From NCBI RefSeq assembly GCF_001686985.1, contig NZ_CP015318.1, positions 1,858,001-1,922,000 on the forward strand: a stretch of DNA of 64,000 nucleotides, in the 5' to 3' direction. Made by a program: the position numbers and the translations under genes. Below are positions 26,463 through 35,672 of this stretch, one piece after another. The stretch comes from Mesorhizobium amorphae CCNWGS0123 (GTDB taxonomy: Bacteria > Pseudomonadota > Alphaproteobacteria > Rhizobiales > Rhizobiaceae). The notes beneath the pieces were generated by a model. That model was not told where the DNA came from. It did no database searches and saw nothing but the letters and a program-made list of their open reading frames with translations. Every line of letters begins with the position of its first letter. Positions within the stretch are counted from its first letter, which is position 1.

Positions 26463-26542
26463 GTCGCCAGAGCGCGCCAGACGCTTCGACGGCGTAGGAG
26501 AGCGGCAGCGCTGGCAGGGCTCTAAGTGTGGAGGGGAAGGGC
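26463..26542. repeat. Direct repeat flanking the acyl-CoA synthetase, copy 2
   Basis: Second copy of the repeat at 24613-24703. Confidence 0.6.
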
Positions 26543-26585
26543 ACCGAACTTGCGACTGCATCATCATATCAGGAAGAGGAGCCAA

Positions 26586-26795
26586 ATGATGCGTCAAGAT
26601 GGAACAACAGCGCGAAATACAGCAACACGGTACGTGCCGGAATGGCGCCTCAACAAGAGAACGTTTGAGGTTCCGTACCTCATGAAGCTCGGCAACATTG
26701 GCCGCCAGGAAGCGTTGGCTTTGATCGCCAGGCATAGTGGGGACAGAGACAAAATCACTGCCGAGCTGTTTTTGCGGAGAGGTCGATCACAATAG
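26586..26795 (+). CDS. Small protein of unknown function
   Basis: GAAGAGGAG lies just before two consecutive ATGs. The 69-residue product has no signal peptide. It contains R-Y-V-P-E-W-R-L-N-K-R-T, then Y-L-M-K-L-G-N-I-G-R-Q-E-A-L-A-L-I-A-R-H-S-G-D-R-D-K-I, which looks like a short helical domain of the DUF3606 kind but is not a secure match. Confidence 0.55.
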   Translation: MMRQDGTTARNTATRYVPEWRLNKRTFEVPYLMKLGNIGRQEALALIARHSGDRDKITAELFLRRGRSQ

Positions 26796-26954
26796 GCTTT
26801 GACGCGCTAGCCACCTTTGTACGCTGGTGGGCTCTGATGGCCCTCACATCATATACGGTGGATAATACCAATGGAGAGCTTTGGCTTCCTCTCGGGCGTC
26901 ATCGGGCAAATCTCCCGTGAGTCCGTTCTCGCGATGTAGCGTCGCCAAACGGGC

Positions 26955-27134
26955 ATGCGCGCGGGTTCGATGGTCTCGCACAAGTCGCTGACGGCAGCCG
27001 TGATCGACAGCCGCGACTTCCTGACCGCGAAGCGGCGGGCCGAGACGGAAATCATGATGCCCGAAGGCACCAAGATCGCCTTCGCGGGCGGCCTCGCCGA
27101 CAAGGCGCGGCGGCTCGGCATCCTGATCTGGTGA
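26955..27134 (+). pseudogene. Short remnant with a DUF2493-like ending
   Basis: A 59-codon frame ends G-L-A-D-K-A-R-R-L-G-I-L-I-W, similar to the C-terminus of DUF2493 (SLOG-like) proteins of plasmids and islands. The first part is not recognised and the N-terminal domain is missing. It is probably a gene fragment. Nothing else is seen between 26796 and 27353. Confidence 0.3.
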
Positions 27135-27353
27135 TTCAGCTGCGCTTCCTAGCGCCGCCCTTCCTTGCTAAGATGAGGCGTCGCGGTGCAAAACGATCTG
27201 ATGAACACTTTACCCTCACGAATTGGCGAGGACTGACGATACACGGCCATGTGGGAAGAGGAGTTAGTACCGCTTGGAGGGGCAGCCTGCGCAATTGCGG
27301 TTAGATGCCTGAGAGGATCGGCTGCGGGGGTTTAGCTGCGGGGTAACGCGGTC

Positions 27354-29269
27354 ATGGCGACGATGCGAGCGGAGCGGCGGCTGGCAGCCATAATGGCCGC
27401 AGATATCGTCGGCTACTCGCGCCTCATGGAAAGCGATGAGGCGGCCACGCTTGCAGCAATCAAGTCGCTACGGGCGGAAGTCATCGATCCGCTGCTCACA
27501 CAGCATAAAGGCCGGATCGTCAAGCTGATGGGCGACGGGCTGCTCGTGGAGTTCAGCTCCGTCGTCGATGCCGTCACCTGTGCCGTGGCAATGCAGACAG
27601 GCGTCGCCAAGCATCAGCCGGAGACCTCTCCCGATCGGCGCATAACCTTTCGCATTGGCGTCAATCTCGGCGACGTCGTTGTCGAAGGCGACGACCTGCT
27701 CGGTGACGGCGTGATTGTGGCCGCCCGCCTTGAGCAACTTTGCCCACCGGGCGGCGTGCTGGTCTCGGGCACCGCCTATGATCACATGAAGGGCAAACTC
27801 AACCTGCCGCTCGACTATGCGGGCGCGCAGCAGGTCAAGAACATCTCGTCGCCCGTCCGCACCTACAGCGTCAGGATGGAAGGGGTGAAGCCGGGCTGGC
27901 GTTTGCGCACACGCCGTTATCGCCGTTACCTGCCCACGGCGGCGGCCATCCTTATCTCGCTCGTCATTGCCGCAGCCGGATTCATGTGGCTGCGGCCGGT
28001 GGACACTGCCGCGGCCAAGGCCTCGATTGCCGTGCTTCCCTTCAACAATATCGGCGGCGATGAGACGACCGGGCGGTTTGCCGATGGGATAACGGAGGAC
28101 ATCATCATCGACCTCTCTCGCTACCGGGAAGTCGATGTGATCGCCCGCAACTCAACGGCCGTTTACAAGGGCAAGCCCGCGGATATCCGAAAGATCGGCG
28201 AGGAGCTGAACGTCCGCTACGTGCTTGAGGGCTCGGTGCAGCGGCAAGCCGAGCAAATTCGTGTGACGGCGCAGCTCGTGGAAGCGGAAACTGCCGCACA
28301 GATCTGGTCCGACCGTTGGGATCGCCCGGTCGAGGATCTGTTCGCGGTGCAGACCGAAATCTCGGAACAGGTCACCCGCCGTCTGCTTGACTCCAAGGGC
28401 GCTATCCTGACCTCAGAGCGCGCAGCCGCACACAGGTCGAGCCCCCAGAACCTTAGCGCCTACGAGCTTTATGTGCGCGGGCGCGAAGCCATGCACAAAT
28501 TCACGAAAGAGAGCGTCACCGAAGCGATCTCCCTCCTCAAACAAGCAGTAGAAAAGGACCCGACGCTTGCGAGAGCGTGGGTCGAACTTTCTGCTGCCTA
28601 TTATTCCTCGGTCGACTTTGGCGCGGAAGCTGGCATAGCGAAGGCCGATGCCCTGAGCGCGGCAGAACGCGCGGTCAGCCTCGATCCCTGGACGCAAACG
28701 CCCATGCTCAACTCGCTCACCTCGTTGGAAGTCAGGGTGAATTCGAGCGCTCAAGAACGGAGTTCGATACAGCGTTGCGCCTCAATCCGGGCTCGGCCGA
28801 CATCATGACGACCTATATCAGCTGGGCGAGCACCTTCGGCCAGCCTGAGCGGGGCGCGGACCTTGTCGACCAAGTAATCCGACTCAACCCCGACTATCCG
28901 GCCTGGGCGACTGGCCCCTTCAGCTACGCCTATGTGATGGCCGGTCGGTACGAGGATGCGCTGCGCATCCTCGAGCAGCAATCACCTGAGAACTACAACA
29001 GGTTCTCGTGGGTTTACCGGGCTGTCAGCAACGCGGCGCTCGGCAGGCAGGAAGAGGCGAAGGCTCTCGTCGCGAAGACGCTGGAGCGGCACCCCGACCT
29101 TACCATCGAAACCTTCACCGGCGGGGCCGGATGGAGCGACAAGGAAAGGGAGCTGCTGCTCGGGGCGATGCGGCAGGCAGGTTTCCCGGCATGCGCCAAA
29201 CCCGAGCAGCTGGAGGACATCGAAACCGGGATCCGCCTGCCGGAGTGCACGGCTGCCGCTGCAGAATAG
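27354..29269 (+). pseudogene. Class III adenylate cyclase-like protein with TolB-like and TPR domains, frameshifted
   Basis: The N-terminal cyclase homology domain (about 8-170) has A-A-D-I-V-G-Y-S-R-L-M, K-L-M-G-D-G and R-I-G-V-N-L-G-D-V-V-V-E-G. A transmembrane helix follows at about 196-216, then a TolB-like segment (A-S-I-A-V-L-P-F-N-N) and TPRs. At about 28689-28692 a G is missing (CCTGGACGC for CCTGGGACGC): the expected D-A-N-A-H-A-Q-L-A-H-L and the remaining TPRs lie in another frame and end at 29269. As written, the protein stops at 28808 after 484 residues. Repaired length is about 638. The cyclase part is complete, so partial function cannot be excluded. Confidence 0.82.
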
Positions 29270-29877
29270 AGCACTTTGCAATCTGGAACGCCTGCTCGGG
29301 GTATTCCTGCGATTCGAACTCGATCCCAAATATAAGAGATTGATCAGCCCCATGATCGCGACGATGCGGCGGAGGGCGTCGGCGGGCCTTGTCTGCATTT
29401 CGTATCTCCACCGCGAACAAGACCAGACAAGATCGTTAGAAGGGGTTTCATCGGCGGCTCCAACGTGCGTACTGGCTTTCAGCAGGGTCCTGCGTGGCAT
29501 ACGGTCCCTTTCGCGCCTTCGCTCCCGGTGGCCGATCCGGCCCGAACTTGATTCGCATGGGTGGGGTTGGTCACGCGCAAAAGAGTTGCGCCAGACTTGA
29601 CCAGGGGGGCGGCAGCTCCATCACCGTGAGCGATCTGGCCGAGAGGTCGATCGGCTAGCTGCCAGTCAGGATCACATCCATGATCGATGTCGAGGAATGC
29701 CAGCGGCAGCAGACGACAAAATTAACGTCTGCTCGATGCATACCGACGTCATTTGCGACTTGCGACGTCAGCGATCTCGGTCCTGTTGCGTTGGTCAGAT
29801 GGGCGCTGCGCTTCGGCGACGACGACATCATGCAGTCCAGCGTTCGAAGAGTCCGTAATGCGTTGGCGCTGATGCTC
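29270..29877. other. 608-base stretch without a recognised gene
   Basis: I see no conserved gene here, only short frames without ribosome sites. It lies between the cyclase gene and two gene remnants. Confidence 0.4.
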
Positions 29878-30010
29878 AGGCCGGCGCGAGCGGCTTCAGC
29901 TCGTCAGCCTTTTCGTAGATCTCGATGTCCCAGGCGAGAAGCCGCAGGGCTTTGCGACCGCAAGTCCGGCGATTCCTGCACCGATAATGACTGTCTGCCC
30001 TGATGCGTGC
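29878..30010 (-). pseudogene. N-terminal fragment of an FAD-dependent oxidoreductase
   Basis: Read on the minus strand, Q-T-V-I-I-G-A-G-I-A-G-L-A-V-A is the FAD-binding Rossmann motif (G-x-G-x-x-G). A frameshift then leads to A-L-R-L-L-A-W-D-I-E-I-Y-E-K-A-D-E-L-K-P-L-A-P-A and a stop. It resembles the beginning of salicylate hydroxylase-like monooxygenases. Only about 40 residues remain. It ends where the second istB remnant begins. Confidence 0.55.
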
Positions 30011-30026
30011 ACGTGGGAAAGCGGCT

Positions 30027-30482
30027 ACTTGCCAAGGACATTGAGGACTTCGACTTCACCGACACGCCCATCAACGAGGCGCTGATCCGCGAGCTTGCCA
30101 ATGGCACCTTCATTGCCGACCAGCGCAACGCCGTCCTCATCGGCGGCGCCGGAACGGGCAAATCGCATCTCGCCATCGCGATTGCCCGGGCGCTCATCCG
30201 TAACGGAGCGCGCGGCCGCTTCTTCAACGTCGTCGATCTCGTCAACCGGCTCCGCACAAGTGGCCAATTGCTCTTCCACCTGATCAGCCGGCTCTACCAT
30301 TCGCCGAAGGCCAGGTTGGTGGTGACGATGACAGCTCGTTATCGCTCGGGGAGCGTCGCGTGACAGACGCAAAGTCTCGTAACCCTCATCATTCACAGAT
30401 GATAGTGCTGCCTGAAGCCAAAGAATTCGTGGAGGCCGGCTGTCTTCGGCGACGCCAAGATGACGACGGCGTTGCTCGACCG
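30027..30482 (+). pseudogene. istB: Second IS21 istB remnant, rearranged
   Basis: From 30027 the sequence matches the istB remnant at 23.0-23.6 kb ([13 protein letters not shown], then G-G-A-G-T-G-K-S-H). About 110 bases are missing after V-N-R-L, and it resumes at [12 protein letters not shown]. Then 30298-30331 is an inverted istB piece (the strand complementary to [10 protein letters not shown]), followed by about 100 unrelated bases. A last piece in the original direction follows at 30433-30482 ([13 protein letters not shown]). Confidence 0.75.
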
Positions 30483-30972
30483 AAATGCTCGCGAACCGCT
30501 TCAGCCGTTTCCTGCAAGGGACATTCGATCCCGTAGTGACTCGCCACTGAGCATCATGGCCGCACGTGGCTGCCTGCATTCGTGACGAGAATGCGCCACG
30601 AGCGGCAACCCTCGATCAATTGGCTGCCACGACTATTCACGTTGGAGTTGCCGGCCTGCAGCTCTCTCGGAGTCGCCAACGCGTTGCAGTTGATGACCAC
30701 TTTGAGGTCGGGGGAGCGGAATGCCAGCTTTGCAGCCTCTCCGAAGTGGACCCGTCAGGTTCCGGCCAACTGCGGCCATTCGTGAACTAGCGGCCGATGG
30801 CCGCTTCTGGGGCTAGGCGGTCAGAGAGATATTCCTTATTGCGGTGGACTTCGTTGGAGCGGCAAGCATTGCTGTCGGGACCGGGCGACTACCCGGCCTC
30901 GGCCCGCCCAGTGCGGGCTCCACTCAGTACAGGCATTGAACGATCCGATGTCGGTATTGATGGAGAAAAGCA
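30483..30972. other. 490-base stretch without a recognised gene
   Basis: I see no conserved gene or clear repeat. Confidence 0.4.
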
Positions 30973-31185
30973 ATGCGCATTATCGAAACTGACCAAAGCG
31001 AAAGCATCGGCGCTGGCGAACCCGAGAACATTTCACTTCGAGTGGAAGGGACGTCGCGGAAGCGCCTTCGGAAGCTGCCTGCCACGCCGGTAGATGTCGC
31101 GCGCAAAAGTAAGGACCCCAAATCTGCGGATACGAAGACGGACACCGTCTTGAAGAAGCTTCGATTGGCCAAGGGTGCTACCGTC
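30973..31185 (+). pseudogene. DUF3489-like protein, truncated
   Basis: The frame M-R-I-I-E-T-D-Q leads to K-T-D-T-V-L-K-K-L-R-L-A-K-G-A-T-V, the beginning of a DUF3489 domain (usually K-Q-D-x-V-L-x-x-L-R-R-x-x-G-A-T-I). It then runs into unrelated sequence that overlaps the integrase gene on the other strand. The conserved remainder is lost. It lies at the integrase end of the island. Confidence 0.45.
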
Positions 31186-31296
31186 GTGCCGGGCGAACCA
31201 ATCGAGGCTGCGCATCAGGCCGGCCAATTTCCGCTACTCGCACGGCGGCGCGGGTCTTTTTTTGAGATCGGTGATGAAGGCACTGCCTTCCACTTT

Positions 31297-33105
31297 CTAA
31301 TTGGCGACCGACTTCTCGAAATCGAGGCCGTAAGCGATTTTCGCCATCTCGGCGTTCAACCGCTCCAGCTTAAACCCGCTACCGTATCGCCCCGACATGC
31401 CCCGCTCGGCGTGCCCTTGCAACGCATTCATCACCGCCGTATCGACTTCGGCATCCCGGCAAGCATCTTCGAAAGTGTGCCGGAAGCTATGGAAATTGTT
31501 CTTATCTCGCTTCACACCAGCCGCTTTGATGAGGCGTGCGAAGAGCTTTGAAGCTGGCCCCGAGCGGTTCTTGGCATGACCGATCTCGATGTCCGGGAAT
31601 ATGCGATGATCAAGGTTCTTGACCCGCGCCACGAACTCCAAGAACCCTGCTTTGACTAGTGTAGGATGCACCGGAATTCGGCGATTTGAGCTACGCGTTT
31701 TCACCCGGTTCTCTCCATCACCTTTGACGTCGAAAAACGTCACATCGCCGAGCGTCTGGATGTCGCCGCGACGGAGTTGCACGATCTCCATCAGCCGCGC
31801 GCCAGTGTAGAGTGCAACCAACGGGACCCAGAACTTCCCGGATAATTCCAGAGTTTGAGAGCCAGGCTGTAGCCAATGGTGTTCAGATTTCGCGCCTTTG
31901 AAGGGTGGCGCGCGGAATATCCGCTTCAATTCGTCTAGACTGAACGGATCACGTTCTTCGCGAGCGACGGTGTCAACTCGCGGCTTCAGTCCTTCAAACG
32001 GGTTGGTCTGGACCTCATCGAAGTTCTTTTTCGCCCAGATGAAGAGCGATGACACCGCGTCCATTTTCAGGGCGACGTTCTTTGCAGTCGGCTTCAACGT
32101 GCCTTCGGCCTCTGCCTTCTCAGCGATAGCAACCAAACCGAGATTCTTGAAGGCCATCTTCTTGTGGGCGTTCGGTGGAATGTTGAAGAGGACATCCTTG
32201 AAGCGCTTCGCGTCGGCCTTGGCGTAGACCCCAACTGGGTGATCGCCGCATATTTCGATAAACGCCTGCACAGATGCTTTCCGTTCATCGCGGGTCTTTT
32301 CGACCCATGAATTGGTGCGCGCCTTTTCGGCAATCCAGTCAGCCAAAACGAGCGACAGGCGGGGTCCCCCTGAGCCACGGTTGGCGCTGGTCGGCACCTG
32401 TGCACTCGTTCGTCCGTCGCCGCGCTCTGCGGGCGTACTAGGCGCTACTGCGGCACTCTCGATACCGGCATCTGGTTCGCCCGCGATGATGGCTCCCAAA
32501 GCGTCAATCTCGGCACGGGCAAGAAGCCGCGCGAGGACAAGCTTGCGGGCCGGATCAATGCCGGGGGAACGCTCTTCAGCAATCACCGCCAGTTCACTCA
32601 GTTTACCAATCGCCAGCATGCGGCGAAGTTCGGCAATGCGACCCGTGGCACGGGAGCGAACGATGTAACCCATGATCTTATCAAGGTCGCCGTCCTCAAC
32701 CAGATGATCGAAGTACCGTGACTCCGGCAGCGCGACCAGTTCGCCTTTCCAAAGCAGTGACGGCTCCGCATAGGCGGCTTCGAAGAGTCGAGCGCGATCG
32801 GCAAATTCCTTATCGCTGACGTCGCTAGCATGCCGCCGGGCTATCTCTGCGAAGCTGAGCGATGGTTGTGGAGTGGCAGGCTGGGTTTGTCGCGCGATCT
32901 TAGCTCTGTGATCATCAAACCGCCGATTGATCGCGGACACCTCGTCATGGAGCTTCCGCCGTGCCTCCTTGAAATCCCTAGTGCGCAATGACTTCGTTTC
33001 GAACCGCTTGCCATAGGTCTCAACGATGTTCGTAGGCACGCGAACATGCACATAGAACATGTCGTTCCGCTTGATCAGGCTGCTTGGCATCTCCATGTCG
33101 TCCAT
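31297..33105 (-). CDS. Large tyrosine recombinase, island integrase
   Basis: The 602-residue product has an N-terminal region of the DUF6538 type (S-S-L-I-K-R-N-D-M-F-Y-V-H-V-R-V-P), a core-binding middle region, and a C-terminal catalytic domain. The catalytic Arg is in Y-T-G-A-R-L-M-E-I; the H-x-x-R box is H-S-F-R-H-T-F; the Tyr nucleophile is probably in M-S-G-R-Y-G-S-G. It starts 91 bases from the 3' end of tRNA-Phe and reads away from it. That arrangement is standard for integrases that use a tRNA 3' end as attB. No excisionase gene is seen. Confidence 0.9.
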   Translation of the reverse strand: MDDMEMPSSLIKRNDMFYVHVRVPTNIVETYGKRFETKSLRTRDFKEARRKLHDEVSAINRRFDDHRAKIARQTQPATPQPSLSFAEIARRHASDVSDKEFADRARLFEAAYAEPSLLWKGELVALPESRYFDHLVEDGDLDKIMGYIVRSRATGRIAELRRMLAIGKLSELAVIAEERSPGIDPARKLVLARLLARAEIDALGAIIAGEPDAGIESAAVAPSTPAERGDGRTSAQVPTSANRGSGGPRLSLVLADWIAEKARTNSWVEKTRDERKASVQAFIEICGDHPVGVYAKADAKRFKDVLFNIPPNAHKKMAFKNLGLVAIAEKAEAEGTLKPTAKNVALKMDAVSSLFIWAKKNFDEVQTNPFEGLKPRVDTVAREERDPFSLDELKRIFRAPPFKGAKSEHHWLQPGSQTLELSGKFWVPLVALYTGARLMEIVQLRRGDIQTLGDVTFFDVKGDGENRVKTRSSNRRIPVHPTLVKAGFLEFVARVKNLDHRIFPDIEIGHAKNRSGPASKLFARLIKAAGVKRDKNNFHSFRHTFEDACRDAEVDTAVMNALQGHAERGMSGRYGSGFKLERLNAEMAKIAYGLDFEKSVAN

Positions 33106-33196
33106 TCCTCTCTTGTATCACAGACTGTATGACAGTCGAGGGGAAGAAACCCTTGAAAACCAGCACTTTGAGAAGAATCAATCGCTTAGGAAAGAA

Positions 33197-33272
<76 letters not shown>

Positions 33273-33458
33273 CTCGCCGGCAACGAGATATCGTTGACCG
33301 GATTTCAGGAAAGCGCCGTGGGCGCCCCTTGAAAGCGCGTGGGTTATAGCACGGGAATTCCGCCTGTCCAGCGCCTAAGCGTTGATTTCAGGTGGGAAAC
33401 GCCAAGCGTTCTGGAACACCGATCATCTGCCGTGGCGGCAGCGAGGTAGCCGCCGCAA

Positions 33459-33478
33459 ACGGGCCTATTTCGGCCCGT
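33459..33478 (-). terminator. Hairpin overlapping the yacG stop
   Basis: ACGGGCC (33459-33465) and GGCCCGT (33472-33478) form a 7-bp stem around the stop codon; TTT follows on the minus strand. It is probably the terminator of the maf-yacG unit. Confidence 0.55.
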
Positions 33479-33662
33479 CCGCATCAGGCTCTTCCTCGTC
33501 GTCGCGGGCGGTAATCACATAAGCGCCCTTCAGCCAGCGATTGAGGTCGATGTCCTTGCAGCGCGTCGAGCAGAACGGATAGGTCTCGCGCGCCGATGGC
33601 TTGCCGCATTCGGGGCAGGGGCGCTTCGGGCGCAGCGGCGTCACCTTGTCGTCCAGGCTCAT
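33465..33662 (-). CDS. yacG: DNA gyrase inhibitor YacG
   Basis: The 65-residue product has the zinc motif C-P-E-C-G-K then F-C-S-T-R-C, and the conserved [10 protein letters not shown] segment. YacG binds GyrB and blocks DNA binding by gyrase. Its ATG overlaps the stop of the maf gene (ATGA at 33659-33662). Confidence 0.92.
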   Translation of the reverse strand: MSLDDKVTPLRPKRPCPECGKPSARETYPFCSTRCKDIDLNRWLKGAYVITARDDEEEPDADGPK

Positions 33663-34285
33663 GGCCGCGCGGCGAGCCAGCTGGTGTGGACTTTGAAGCC
33701 CTCGCCGGAAAGCAGCGCCACCGTCTCGTAGAGCGGCAGGCCGACAATGTTGGTGTAGGAGCCGACCAGCTTGACGACGAAGGAGCCGGCCAGGCCTTGC
33801 ACGGCGTAGCCGCCGGCCTTGCCGCGCCATTCGCCGGAGGCGACATAGGCGTCGATCTCCTCGCGCGGCAGCCGCTTGAAACGCACCCTGGTCTCGACCA
33901 GCCGCAGGCGCTGCTTGCCGCCCGGCGTGATCAGGCAGATGCCGGAATAGACCCGGTGCGAACGGCCGGACAGCAGGCCGAGGCAATTCACGGCATCGTC
34001 GAGCGTCTCGGCCTTGGGCAGGATGCGCCGCCCGACGGCCACCACCGTGTCTGCGGCGAGCACGAAGGATGGCGCATGGTCGTCTTCGCTCTGCAGCGAG
34101 GCGAGCGCCTTTTCAGCCTTCTCCTTCGACAGCCGCTTGGCCAGCGAGCGCGGATGCTCGGCGCGCAGCGGCGTCTCGTCGACATCGGCCGGCAAAACGC
34201 GGTCCGGCTCGATGCCGGCCTGCTGCAAAAGCTCGATCCGGCGCGGCGAACCCGAAGCAAGCACCAGCTTCTGCAAAATGCTCAT
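33659..34285 (-). CDS. maf: Maf-like nucleotide pyrophosphatase
   Basis: The 208-residue product has the start [10 protein letters not shown], the A-D-T-V-V segment and the [13 protein letters not shown] signature. Maf proteins hydrolyse non-canonical or particular nucleoside triphosphates to monophosphates. The infA-maf-yacG order is typical of Rhizobiales. Confidence 0.92.
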   Translation of the reverse strand: MSILQKLVLASGSPRRIELLQQAGIEPDRVLPADVDETPLRAEHPRSLAKRLSKEKAEKALASLQSEDDHAPSFVLAADTVVAVGRRILPKAETLDDAVNCLGLLSGRSHRVYSGICLITPGGKQRLRLVETRVRFKRLPREEIDAYVASGEWRGKAGGYAVQGLAGSFVVKLVGSYTNIVGLPLYETVALLSGEGFKVHTSWLAARP

Positions 34286-34309
34286 CGCGATTCCGGCAGG
34301 CTCTTGATC

Positions 34310-34528
34310 TTACTTGAAACGGTAGGTGATGCGGCCCTTGGTCAGGTCGTAGGGCGTCATCTCGACCAGGACCTTGTCGCCGGTCAGCACGCGGATGCGG
34401 TTCTTGCGCATGCGGCCGGCCGTATGGGCGATGATTTCGTGTTCGTTTTCGAGCTTCACCCGGAACATCGCGTTGGGCAGCAATTCCGTCACGACACCCG
34501 GAAACTCGAGGACTTCTTCCTTCGGCAT
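34310..34528 (-). CDS. infA: Translation initiation factor IF-1
   Basis: The 72-residue product is a single S1/OB domain ([13 protein letters not shown], then [16 protein letters not shown]). It helps place the initiator tRNA on the small ribosomal subunit. It is of full family length and lies 24 bases before maf. Confidence 0.96.
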
Positions 34529-34563
34529 TCGATACCTTTGCTTGGATGGCAGTTCCAGCGCCT

Positions 34564-34680
34564 AGAGCATGATGCCGAAAAGTGTGAAGCGGTTTTCGGA
34601 CGACATCATGCTCTACTTCTTTGATTTAGAGGCGGATTCAGATTTCAGGTCGAACCGACCTGAAATCATCCGACTCTAGC
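34564..34680. repeat. Rhizobial interspersed palindromic repeat
   Basis: AGAGCATGAT...GAAAAGTG...GGTTTTCGG...ATCATGCTCT (34564-34614) is followed by a second hairpin, GATTTCAGGTCG (34641-34652) with its complement (34656-34667). The same kind of composite element lies at 37445-37549. These are the short palindromic elements scattered between genes in Mesorhizobium and related genomes. Confidence 0.85.
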
Positions 34681-34728
34681 CGGAATTTTGGCGGAACCTA
34701 TATGATAATCGTCCGCTTGTGAACACGC

Positions 34729-35262
34729 TTAATCTGCGGCGTTTTTTGCCTGCGGCGGCAGAAAACGGCCGGATATCCGCGCCTTCAGCCGCTCGCGCAC
34801 GTCGCGATAGGCGGCCATGATGTGCTCGCGCGTGCCGCCGGCGCCGGTCGGGTCCGGCATCGGCCAGTATTCGACGTCGACGGCGAGCGAGCGGGTGAGT
34901 TCGAGTGCGGCGTGATGGGCTTCCGGCGCCAGCGTCACGATCAGGTCGAAATAGTCGTCCTCGAGGTCGTCCATGGTCCTTGGGTGACGCTCACCGAGCG
35001 TGAGACCCTCCTCGGTAAGCACCGCGTCGACGAACGGATCGCGTTCACCACGGTGCACTCCAGCCGAGGCGACGAACGTGGCGGAAGGCAGCATGCGCCG
35101 CGCCAGCTGCTCGGCCATCGGCGAGCGCACGGCATTCATGCCGCACAGGAACAGGATCGAACGGGGCAGAGGGGCAGGCAGGTCAGCCTCGCCAGTGCAG
35201 CACGCAGACCAGCGTGAACAGCCGACGCGCCGTGTCGAAATCGATGTCGATCTTGCCGGCAA
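34729..35262 (-). CDS. Low-molecular-weight phosphatase family protein
   Basis: The P-loop C-G-M-N-A-V-R-S-P (C-x5-R-S) and the later D-P-T-G acid loop match low-molecular-weight tyrosine phosphatases and arsenate reductases. The true start is unclear: no ATG or GTG lies before the P-loop within the conserved part, and only a TTG at 35262 opens the frame, overlapping the gene upstream. The conserved domain begins at about L-P-R-S-I-L-F-L. Substrate unknown; the UPF0262-hisD context is conserved in rhizobia. Confidence 0.8.
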   Translation of the reverse strand: MPARSTSISTRRVGCSRWSACCTGEADLPAPLPRSILFLCGMNAVRSPMAEQLARRMLPSATFVASAGVHRGERDPFVDAVLTEEGLTLGERHPRTMDDLEDDYFDLIVTLAPEAHHAALELTRSLAVDVEYWPMPDPTGAGGTREHIMAAYRDVRERLKARISGRFLPPQAKNAAD

Positions 35263-35668
35263 GCCGGTCCATCAGCGTTTGCGAGCCCTCATTGTGCAGG
35301 CCGCGCCGGCCCATGTCGATCGCCTCGATATGGCTGGGCGTCGAGGAGCGGATGGCGTCGTAGTAGCTTTCGCAGATCAGGTAGTAATCCCTGACGATGC
35401 GCCGCAGCGGTGTCAGCGACAGGATGTGGGTGACCACGGCAGCACCATCCTCGCGCGCCACCGCAAACACCAGGCGCGACTCGGCCAGCGACAGCTTCAG
35501 CCGGTAGGGCCCGGCGCCATCGTCGTTGATCGGCTGAAAGCTGTTTTCCTCGATCAGGTCGAAGATCGCTACCGCGCGCTCATGCTCGACGTCGGGCGTC
35601 GAACGGCCGATCGATTCGTCGAGTTCGACGTCGATCAGCCTGGCGCGGGTTCGATCGTAGTCAGACAT
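35183..35668 (-). CDS. UPF0262 family protein
   Basis: The 161-residue product matches the UPF0262 family of Alphaproteobacteria by its length and segments such as [21 protein letters not shown] and [13 protein letters not shown]. No function is known. It lies four bases after hisD. Confidence 0.85.
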   Translation of the reverse strand: MSDYDRTRARLIDVELDESIGRSTPDVEHERAVAIFDLIEENSFQPINDDGAGPYRLKLSLAESRLVFAVAREDGAAVVTHILSLTPLRRIVRDYYLICESYYDAIRSSTPSHIEAIDMGRRGLHNEGSQTLMDRLAGKIDIDFDTARRLFTLVCVLHWRG

Positions 35669-35672
35669 GGCT

